Shown here one piece after another: positions 6,596 through 11,582 of a stretch of DNA of 11,582 nucleotides (position 1 is the first letter of the stretch; each line of letters starts with the position of its first letter). The stretch is from assembly GCA_040879985.1 (NCBI GenBank), contig JBBDJH010000019.1, positions 1 through 11,582 on the forward strand. Reading direction: 5' to 3'. The position numbers and the translations under genes were made by a program. This DNA is from VRUE01 sp040879985 (GTDB lineage Bacteria; Actinomycetota; Thermoleophilia; Solirubrobacterales; 70-9). Below the pieces are notes generated by a model, which saw only the letters and a program-made list of their open reading frames with translations, was not told the origin of the DNA and searched no databases.

Positions 6596-8367
6596 AGCTG
6601 GTCGATCTCGCCCTGGTGCTTGTCGGCGACGACCGCGCGCTTGACCTTCATCGTCGGCGTCAGCTCGCCGTCTTCCTGGGTCAGGTCGCGGGGGAGGATG
6701 GCGATCTTCTTGACCTGCTCGACCCGGGCGAACTTCTCGTTGACCTTGGCCAGGTGCGCCTCGATCGCGGCGCGGATATCGCCGTTGGCGGCGAGCTGCT
6801 GCGGGTCCTCGGGCAGGCCGTGCTCCTTGGCGTAAGCGACCGTCTCCTCCGGGTCGAGCGTGACCAGCCCGACCAGGTAGGGGCGGCGGTCGCCGACGAC
6901 GACGCACTGCGAGACCAGCGGGTGCTGCTTGATCTCGTTCTCGAGGTTGGCCGGGGTGATGTTCTTGCCGCCCGCGGTGATGATGATGTCCTTCTTGCGC
7001 CCGGTGATCGTGATGAAGCCGTCGGCGTCGATCGAGCCGAGGTCACCGGTGTGCAGCCAGCCGTCAACGATCGTCTCGCGGGTGGCCTCGTCGTTCTTGT
7101 AGTAGCCCTGGAAGACGTTGGGGCCCTTGACGAGGATCTCGTCGTCCGCGGCGATCTTCACCTCGCAGCCGGGGAAGGGCTTGCCGATCGTGCCGATCTT
7201 GAAGTCGTCGGGGGTGGAGATCGTCGCCGCGGTCGAGGTCTCGGTCATCCCCCAGCCCTCGAGCACGAGCACCCCGGCGGCGTCGAAGAAGTGCAGGATG
7301 TCGGGGTTGATCGGCGCCGCGCCGGAGACGGCGAGGCGCAGCCGCCCGCCGAACAGGCCGCGGATTTTCGAGAGCACTTTCTTGTCGGCGAACTCGTACT
7401 GCTTGCGCAGCAGGAAGCCCGGCCGGCGCCCCTCCCGTTCGGCCTTGCGCATCTTCACGCCGACCCGGATCGACCAGTCGAAGATCGCCTTTTTCAGGCC
7501 GCCCTCTTTCTCCATCGCGCTGGTCGCGGTCGTGTAGATCTTCTCGAAGATCCGCGGCACCGAGGGGAAGTAGGTCGGTTTCAGCTCGGCCATGTTGGGC
7601 ATGATCTTCAGCGGATCGCGCTCCCAGAAGGCCAGGGTCGCGCCGAGGTCGAAGCTGCCGAGCTGGATCAGCAGGGCGAAGGAGTGGGCGAGGGGGAGGT
7701 AGAGGTAGGTGACGTCTTCGGGCTCGATGACGCTGGTCGAGTTGACCATGTCGAGCATCGCCCGGTAGTTGCCGTGCGAGATCACGCAGCCCTTCGGCGG
7801 GCCGGTCGTCCCCGAGGTGTAGATGAAGGTGCAGATGTCCTCCGGCGCGACCGCCGACCAGCGCTGCTCCCACTCGGCGGCGTCGCGGGCGCCGCCGCGG
7901 GCGCTCAGATCCTCGCGTGAGACGGCGTCCTCGCTGGAGCCGGTCATCCGCGCCACCGCCTCCAGCTTCGGCAGCCTGTCGCGGACCTTGCGGATCTTCT
8001 CGATCTGCTCGTCGTCCTCGACGACGACGACCTTGGAGTCGGAGTTCTCCAGCACGTACTGGCACTCCTCCGGCGAGTTGGTCTGGTAGATCGGCACGAC
8101 GGTGGCGCCGATCGAGAGCGCCGCGAAGTCGAAGTAGGTCCACTCGGGCCGGGTGTTGGCGAGGATCGCGACCTTGTCGCCCTTGGCGACGCCGAGGTCG
8201 ACCAGGCCGAGGGCCAGGTCGCGCACCGTCGCCTCGACATCGGCGAAGCTGCGCGTGACCCACTCGTCGCCGTCCTTGAACTGGATCGCCGGGGCGCTGC
8301 CGTAGAGCTGCGCCGCGCGCGGCAGCAGGTCCGCGAGCGTGGTCGATTGGGTTCCCCGTCCCTCCAC
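6583..8367 (-). CDS. Long-chain fatty-acid--CoA ligase (AMP-binding)
   Basis: Activates free long-chain fatty acids to acyl-CoA by way of an acyl-adenylate, feeding beta-oxidation or lipid synthesis. The 594-residue protein carries the ANL-superfamily motifs in order: the phosphate loop YTSGTTGPPKG (183-193), GWGMTET (371-377), the hinge region HTGDLGSIDADGF then GRKKD (439-460), and a C-terminal PTMKVKR with the presumed catalytic Lys at 574. Length and KNITPANLE (468-476) fit the long-chain subfamily. I chose GTG 8367 because TAGACT lies 7 bases upstream (leaderless signature) and because homology begins soon after; the frame is open up to a GTG at 8469 but that would reach into the promoter of the divergent gene. 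It faces a patatin-type hydrolase, which could supply its fatty-acid substrate, although the two are convergent and not co-transcribed. Confidence 0.93.
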   Translation of the reverse strand: MEGRGTQSTTLADLLPRAAQLYGSAPAIQFKDGDEWVTRSFADVEATVRDLALGLVDLGVAKGDKVAILANTRPEWTYFDFAALSIGATVVPIYQTNSPEECQYVLENSDSKVVVVEDDEQIEKIRKVRDRLPKLEAVARMTGSSEDAVSREDLSARGGARDAAEWEQRWSAVAPEDICTFIYTSGTTGPPKGCVISHGNYRAMLDMVNSTSVIEPEDVTYLYLPLAHSFALLIQLGSFDLGATLAFWERDPLKIMPNMAELKPTYFPSVPRIFEKIYTTATSAMEKEGGLKKAIFDWSIRVGVKMRKAEREGRRPGFLLRKQYEFADKKVLSKIRGLFGGRLRLAVSGAAPINPDILHFFDAAGVLVLEGWGMTETSTAATISTPDDFKIGTIGKPFPGCEVKIAADDEILVKGPNVFQGYYKNDEATRETIVDGWLHTGDLGSIDADGFITITGRKKDIIITAGGKNITPANLENEIKQHPLVSQCVVVGDRRPYLVGLVTLDPEETVAYAKEHGLPEDPQQLAANGDIRAAIEAHLAKVNEKFARVEQVKKIAILPRDLTQEDGELTPTMKVKRAVVADKHQGEIDQLYAG

Positions 8368-8374
8368 GCGGGCA

Positions 8375-8380
8375 AGTCTA
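8375..8380 (-). promoter_or_regulatory. Candidate -10 box for leaderless acyl-CoA ligase mRNA
   Basis: Minus-strand TAGACT, seven bases, then GTG at 8367. No Shine-Dalgarno precedes the GTG. A GGCAAC stands 18 bases upstream of the hexamer as a poor -35. Confidence 0.5.
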
Positions 8381-8437
8381 GTGAACTGTTTGCCGAGCGT
8401 TGCCCGGTGCCGCGATTCGCGCGCGGCGGCGTCCCGC

Positions 8438-8443
8438 GATAAT
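8438..8443 (+). promoter_or_regulatory. Candidate -10 box for leaderless DsbA-like gene
   Basis: GATAAT followed by six bases and the GTG at 8450, with no Shine-Dalgarno and no clear -35. It lies 58 bp from the oppositely oriented TAGACT box of the acyl-CoA ligase, so the two promoters share an 82-bp spacer (8368-8449). Confidence 0.45.
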
Positions 8444-8449
8444 GCAGCG

Positions 8450-9175
8450 GTGTCCGGGCGCGCCGCCACTCCGACCCCTCGGCGAGGCCGGCTCTGGGTG
8501 ACGATCGTGCTCTCCCTCGCGCTTGCCGCGCTCGCCTACGTGATCGTCGACGTCTCGACCAAGGAGGCGGGCCGCGAAGTGGTCCGGCTCGACGGCATCG
8601 CCAGCGCCCAGCGGCTGTTCGGCGGGATTCCGCAGGAAGGGGAGCGGCTCGGCTCCGCCGACGCGCCGGTCTCGATCCAGGTCTTCAACGACCTCCAGTG
8701 CGGCAACTGCCGCGACGAGTTCCTGACCACGGTTCCGGCCCTGGTCGAAGACTACGTACGGCCCGGCGAGGCGAACCTGCTGATGCGCCACTACTCGGTC
8801 GCGGCGAACCCGCTGGAGCTCGGCTTCTTCGGCGCCGAGGCCGCGGCCGAGCAGGGCTACGGCTGGCAGTACACCTACCTCTTCTTCGTCAACCAGGGCG
8901 AGGCCGAGCGGTTCGGGGTCGGCGACCGGCTGATGAGCTCGCTGGCCAACTCGATCGGCGAGCTCGACGTCGAAGAGTGGCAGGCGACGCTGGACGAAAG
9001 GGGCGGCGCCGACGGCCCGATCGCCGAGCGACTCGAGGGCTACGAAGACCTCGGTCGAGGGCTCGGCATCCGCATCGGCCAGGCCGTGATCGTGAGCGGG
9101 CCGCGCGGCACCGAGACGTTGCAGGAGGGCGCCTCGCTCAGCGAGATAGAGCGGGCGATCGAAGCGGTGCGCTGA
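8450..9175 (+). CDS. Membrane-anchored DsbA-like thioredoxin-fold protein
   Basis: A 241-residue protein with a basic N-terminus, one membrane span (about residues 15-35, LWVTIVLSLALAALAYVIVDV region) and an outward-facing thioredoxin domain, placing it as a likely extracytoplasmic thiol-disulfide oxidoreductase. The redox motif is C84-G-N-C87 in FNDLQCGNCRDEF. A helical insert (about 105-200) and the C-terminal strand and helix fit the DsbA family (thioredoxin_4 type). The cis-proline normally found before the last strands (as in GTPTF) is not visible; the matching stretch reads GIRIGQAVIVSGP, so reactivity may be altered. I chose GTG 8450 for its -10 box six bases upstream and because it leaves a compact anchor; an earlier in-frame start at 8339 would run across the divergent promoters. 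Partners and substrates are unknown. Confidence 0.82.
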   Translation: MSGRAATPTPRRGRLWVTIVLSLALAALAYVIVDVSTKEAGREVVRLDGIASAQRLFGGIPQEGERLGSADAPVSIQVFNDLQCGNCRDEFLTTVPALVEDYVRPGEANLLMRHYSVAANPLELGFFGAEAAAEQGYGWQYTYLFFVNQGEAERFGVGDRLMSSLANSIGELDVEEWQATLDERGGADGPIAERLEGYEDLGRGLGIRIGQAVIVSGPRGTETLQEGASLSEIERAIEAVR

Positions 9176-9186
9176 CCCCGCGGACC

Positions 9187-9198
9187 AGTACCCGTACT
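9187..9198. other. Short palindrome between convergent genes
   Basis: AGTAC-CC-GTACT lies in the 21-bp gap between the DsbA-like stop and the carbonic anhydrase stop and covers part of the latter. Stem strength is low and there is no T-tract, so a terminator role is doubtful; it is the only symmetry in the gap. Confidence 0.2.
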
Positions 9199-9694
9199 AG
9201 CTGCCGTCCGGGACCGTGACCTCGTGCAGCCGGTGGGTGTCGACGTCGTAGACGAAACCGCGCACGGCGTCGCGGTGGGCGAGGAAGGGGGAGCGGCGGA
9301 CGCGCAGGATCGACTGCCGTAGGTCGGCCTCGACGTCGCTGAAGGACTCGATCGCGAAGGCCGGCGCGACGCCGGTCGCCGCCTGCAGCTCGGCGCGGAA
9401 GCCGTCGTCGCTGAGCTTCTGCATGCCGCAGTCGGTGTGGTGGATCAGCATCGTCTCGCGGGTGCCGAGGCGGCGCTGGGAGACCGCGAGCGAGCGGATC
9501 ACATCGTCGGTGATCACCCCACCCGCGTTGCGCAGGACGTGAGCCTCTCCGTCGCCGAGGCCGAGCGCCGCGAAGACGTCGAGGCGCGAGTCCATGCAGG
9601 TGACGATCGCCAGCCGGCGGCTGGGACGGACGTCGAGGTGCCCGGCCGGGAGCGAGTCGGCGAAGCGCCGGTTGTTCTCGATCAGGTCGTCGAT
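9197..9694 (-). CDS. Beta-carbonic anhydrase (start codon uncertain)
   Basis: A small zinc enzyme that interconverts CO2 and bicarbonate. If read from ATC 9694 it has 165 residues, close to the mycobacterial Rv1284-type enzyme (about 163), which it resembles throughout. Zinc ligands are C33 and the H86-x-x-C89 pair (HHTDCGM); D35 and R37 form the conserved Asp-Arg dyad in TCMDSRLDV. The family N-terminus is clearly encoded (DDLIENNRRFADSL). However, upstream of the ATG at 9595, which would cut off C33, the frame contains no ATG, GTG or TTG until ATG 9709, and that codon is followed at once by TAG. ATC 9694 is proposed because TAGGCT (9701-9706) lies six bases upstream, copying the leaderless spacing of neighbouring genes. 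Alternatives: a sequencing error, a CTG start at 9685, or a pseudogene. The rest of the protein looks intact. Confidence 0.8.
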   Translation of the reverse strand: MDDLIENNRRFADSLPAGHLDVRPSRRLAIVTCMDSRLDVFAALGLGDGEAHVLRNAGGVITDDVIRSLAVSQRRLGTRETMLIHHTDCGMQKLSDDGFRAELQAATGVAPAFAIESFSDVEADLRQSILRVRRSPFLAHRDAVRGFVYDVDTHRLHEVTVPDGS

Positions 9695-9700
9695 CGCGTG

Positions 9701-9706
9701 AGCCTA
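9701..9706 (-). promoter_or_regulatory. Candidate -10 box for carbonic anhydrase
   Basis: Minus-strand TAGGCT followed by six bases and ATC at 9694. Its first three bases are the TAG that closes the ATG at 9709. A second candidate, TAGAGG at 9716-9721, lies six bases before that ATG. Only one of these can be the real promoter if the gene is leaderless. Confidence 0.3.
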
Positions 9707-9719
9707 CATCCGCTGCCTC

Positions 9720-9725
9720 TACTCT
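9720..9725 (+). promoter_or_regulatory. Candidate -10 box for leaderless zincin gene
   Basis: TACTCT, six bases, then ATG at 9732. No Shine-Dalgarno is present. It overlaps by two bases the minus-strand candidate TAGAGG for the divergent carbonic anhydrase, so the two promoters may compete. Confidence 0.5.
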
Positions 9726-9731
9726 CGATGC

Positions 9732-10304
9732 ATGAAGGAGACGCTCGGCCCACCCCTGCGCGCGGCGGCGCTGGTCGCTTTCATCGTCGGGCTGGTGATG
9801 CTGCTGCTCAACCCGCCCTCGTTCGCGGGGGTCGGCGAGCTGCTGGCCCTGCTGGCGGGGATCGCCGCGGTTGTCCTGATCACCGCCTGGGTGACGGTGA
9901 CGCTGCTCGGTGACGAGATGCCCGAGGGGGAGTTCCGCCGGATCGCCGACCGCAGCGAGGAGCTGGCCAAGTTGCCGCCGCCCGAGCAGCCGTTGAGCGA
10001 GTTCGACGAGCTGGTCGTCGCCGCGATCGACGATTTGCCCGAGGAGCTCCGCGAGGCGGTCGAGCAGATCCCCATCCTCGTTTCCCACCTCGGCCGCCAG
10101 CACCACGCCTACGGCCACTATATCGGCGACACCGTCGCGCGCGACGACTACCGCGACCACATCGTGATCTACCGCGACACGCTGGAAGGCGACTTCGGCC
10201 ACGACCGCGAGCTGCTGCGGGCCCAGGTCGAGCGCACGGTCCGCCACGAGATCGCCCACCATCTCGGCTGGGACGAGCGCGGCGTCCGCGACCTCGGACT
10301 CTGA
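9732..10304 (+). CDS. Membrane-anchored zincin-like metallopeptidase
   Basis: A 190-residue protein with two N-terminal membrane spans (about 11-26 and 36-59), an acidic linker, and a C-terminal domain holding the zinc-protease signature RHEIAHHLGWDE (H172, E173, H176, with D181 as a possible third ligand). The order of HExxH, a Gly-Trp-Asp-Glu turn and a short RDLGL tail matches the small minimal zincins of Pfam family PF06262; most members are soluble and about 120 residues, so the membrane anchor is an addition. With a two-span hairpin and the N-terminus inside, the catalytic domain would face the cytoplasm; I infer this only from span count. Natural substrates of the family are not known to me. 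It is transcribed away from the carbonic anhydrase from a 37-bp shared spacer and ends 61 bp before the Fic gene. Confidence 0.8.
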   Translation: MKETLGPPLRAAALVAFIVGLVMLLLNPPSFAGVGELLALLAGIAAVVLITAWVTVTLLGDEMPEGEFRRIADRSEELAKLPPPEQPLSEFDELVVAAIDDLPEELREAVEQIPILVSHLGRQHHAYGHYIGDTVARDDYRDHIVIYRDTLEGDFGHDRELLRAQVERTVRHEIAHHLGWDERGVRDLGL

Positions 10305-10324
10305 CCCGCAGGCATAGCTCTATT

Positions 10325-10358
10325 CGTATAGACGATTATGCGTATAATCGTCTATACG
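10325..10358. promoter_or_regulatory. 34-bp palindrome, operator/promoter of the Fic gene
   Basis: Two perfect 15-bp arms, CGTATAGACGATTAT (10325-10339) and its reverse complement (10344-10358), flank a GCGT centre. The element ends 7 bases before the Fic ATG and contains a consensus TATAAT at 10343-10348. CGTCTA of the right arm recurs 8 bp downstream (10357-10362). A dimeric repressor bound here would cover the -10 and start site. The AT-rich island stands out from the flanking GC-rich DNA. No good -35 or Shine-Dalgarno is visible; TATACG (10353-10358), seven bases before ATG, is an alternative -10 that would give a leaderless mRNA. Confidence 0.75.
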
Positions 10359-10365
10359 TCTAATC

Positions 10366-11472
10366 ATGATCTACGCGACCCCACCGATAACCCCGGCCCT
10401 GCGAAAGCAGCTCGACGAGCTGGCCGGGTTGCGCGCGGCATTGGGCGGCGAGGTCAAGACGCGCAGCCGCTGGATGGGCAGCCTCCGGCGGGAGGTCCGC
10501 GCCAGCTCGATCGAGAGCTCGACGTCGATCGAGGGGTTCAGCGTCTCAGCGGAGGAAGCTCTGGAATTGGCCAACGACGGGGACGTCAGCGACGGCGACG
10601 ACGAGAATCGCCGCGCTGTCGCCGCCTACGCCCGGGCGATGGACCATGTCGGGACGATGAGCATCGACCCGTCCTTCCGGTGGGTCGACAGAGTGATCCT
10701 CGACCTGCATTTCGACGCCTGCTGCTTCCAGCGCGACAAGGACCCCGGCCTCTGGCGCACCGGGCCGATCGGCGTCACCGCTTCCGACAGCTCGCTCGAG
10801 TACGAGGGTCCGGACGGCGGGCGGGTGGTCGAGCTGATGGGCGAGGTGGTCGAGTGGTTGGCGACCGGAGACCCCCAGGTCGATGTGGTCGTCAGAGCGG
10901 CGATGGCCCACCTCCACGTCGTCTCCGTCCACCCGTTCCGAGACGGCAATGGCCGTGTTTCGCGGATCGTCCAGTCGCTTGTGCTCGCCCGCGAGGGGCT
11001 CGCGGCGCCGGAGTTCTTCTCGATCGAGGAGTACCTCGGCAGCCACACCCGGGAGTACTACGCCGCATTGCGCGGGGCCCAGGCAGGGAGCTACCGACCG
11101 GACCGCGACGCGAGCGGATGGGTCTCCTTCTGCGTCGTCGCCCACCTCGCCCAGGCACGGCAGCGCCTGGCGCAGATCAAGAGCGCCGCTGCGCGTTGGG
11201 CTTCCCTGGAAGCGCTGGTCGAAGCCCGCGACTGGCCGGACCGGCTGATAATCGCCCTCGAGCAGAGCCTTGCGGATGGCACCGACCGCAGCAGATACGG
11301 GGAGGAGGCCGACATCTCGCCGGCCACCGCGAGCGCCGACTTCAGGCGCCTCCTCGACGCGCGGCTGGTAGAGCAACGCGGACGTGGCAGAAACACCAGC
11401 TACGTCGCAAGCGAGCGCCTGCGAGAGGCACTCAACGAGGCTTCAGATCCTCGTCGTCCTCGCGGATCCTGA
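10366..11472 (+). CDS. Fic-family protein adenylyltransferase with C-terminal winged helix
   Basis: A 368-residue Fic-domain enzyme, expected to transfer AMP (rarely another phosphate-linked group) to a hydroxyl side chain of a target protein. The catalytic motif HPFRDGNGRVSR (H189 to R200) is complete. An N-terminal inhibitory helix motif of the [S/T]xxxE[G/N] form is present as S52-TSI-E56-G57, marking a class II Fic protein that can block its own ATP site. The flap before the core (LWRTGPIGVTAS, 129-140) would position the target. The C-terminus (about 290-350) reads as a winged helix (ISPATASADFRRLLDARLV), common in this subfamily. ATG 10366 follows the 34-bp palindrome. No antitoxin-sized partner gene is adjacent, which fits the built-in inhibition. 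Whether the winged helix binds the palindrome is an inference. The target protein is unknown. The 3' end stops 45 bp from a tRNA-Pro gene. Confidence 0.92.
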   Translation: MIYATPPITPALRKQLDELAGLRAALGGEVKTRSRWMGSLRREVRASSIESSTSIEGFSVSAEEALELANDGDVSDGDDENRRAVAAYARAMDHVGTMSIDPSFRWVDRVILDLHFDACCFQRDKDPGLWRTGPIGVTASDSSLEYEGPDGGRVVELMGEVVEWLATGDPQVDVVVRAAMAHLHVVSVHPFRDGNGRVSRIVQSLVLAREGLAAPEFFSIEEYLGSHTREYYAALRGAQAGSYRPDRDASGWVSFCVVAHLAQARQRLAQIKSAAARWASLEALVEARDWPDRLIIALEQSLADGTDRSRYGEEADISPATASADFRRLLDARLVEQRGRGRNTSYVASERLREALNEASDPRRPRGS

Positions 11473-11510
11473 AGCCAACCGGCTCGAACATGAAGTCCGC
11501 AGCGATAGGC

Positions 11511-11515
11511 AAAAA
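11511..11515 (-). terminator. T-tract after tRNA-Pro
   Basis: On the minus strand five T residues begin three bases past the tRNA discriminator base. With the stable tRNA fold just upstream this may serve as a simple termination signal; no separate hairpin is needed or seen. Confidence 0.3.
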
Positions 11516-11517
11516 TA

Positions 11518-11582
11518 TCGGGGCGCCCGGATTTGAACCGGGGACCTCACCGACCCGAACGGTGCGCGCTACCAGGCTGCGC
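11518..11582 (-). tRNA. tRNA-Pro (CGG), 5' end cut off by window edge
   Basis: Read on the minus strand, 65 bases fold as tRNA positions 10 to the discriminator: D arm GCGC/GCGC with GG in the loop, anticodon arm CACCG-TTCGGGT-CGGTG, variable loop AGGTC, T arm CCCGG-TTCAAAT-CCGGG, 3' acceptor strand CGCCCCG and discriminator A. The anticodon is CGG, reading the Pro codon CCG. The first nine bases (5' acceptor strand and positions 8-9) lie beyond 11582. CCA is not encoded (TATTTTT follows), so it must be added enzymatically. The 3' end points towards the Fic gene. Confidence 0.93.

Noticed and set aside
6052..7920. A 622-codon plus-strand open frame
   Set aside because: It is out of frame with the phospholipase and antisense to the acyl-CoA ligase, both of which have clear motifs; its translation is Arg/Asp-rich with no recognisable domain.
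9704..9706. TAG as pyrrolysine codon in the carbonic anhydrase
   Set aside because: It is at codon 2 with no functional reason for pyrrolysine, and no such machinery is expected in this lineage; a non-canonical start or an error is simpler.

Overview
This is a GC-rich chromosomal window that looks like core genome of a high-GC actinobacterium. The best guess is class Thermoleophilia (Solirubrobacterales-like). That placement is an inference from overall composition, actinobacterial-type LigA and carbonic anhydrase sequences, the presence of SurE, and many genes that start right behind a -10 box with no Shine-Dalgarno sequence. No plasmid, phage, transposase or CRISPR features are visible.

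Layout. Positions 1-193 are a relatively AT-rich spacer with two operator-like palindromes and, at most, a doubtful 26-codon ORF. From about 5.2 kb leftward, four minus-strand genes follow each other: a PBP4-type D-Ala-D-Ala carboxypeptidase (3959-5197), surE (3091-3903), ligA (1073-3094, sharing a GTGA overlap with surE) and a family 2 glycosyltransferase (194-1048). A divergent spacer (5198-5413) carries a striking 128-bp nested inverted repeat. Rightward of it lies a patatin-like phospholipase (5414-6595), which converges on and overlaps by 13 bp a long-chain acyl-CoA ligase (6583-8367, minus). Next come a membrane-anchored DsbA-like thioredoxin-fold protein (8450-9175, plus), a small beta-carbonic anhydrase (9197 to about 9694, minus) without a canonical start codon, a membrane-anchored HExxH zincin (9732-10304, plus), and a Fic-family AMP-transferase with a C-terminal winged helix (10366-11472, plus) preceded by a 34-bp near-perfect palindrome. 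A partial tRNA-Pro(CGG) on the minus strand runs off the right edge.

Genes working together. surE-ligA-glycosyltransferase is probably one transcription unit, held together by tight spacing rather than by shared function. The patatin hydrolase and acyl-CoA ligase could release and reactivate fatty acids, but they are convergent and separately driven. Fic is probably an autonomous, self-regulated unit.

Most notable: (i) a repeated leaderless-promoter signature at five genes; (ii) the carbonic anhydrase frame, whose only upstream ATG is followed directly by TAG and whose conserved N-terminus has no ATG, GTG or TTG; (iii) the nested inverted repeat between two divergent promoters; (iv) the Fic operator. 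I see no multi-gene system that is clearly new.
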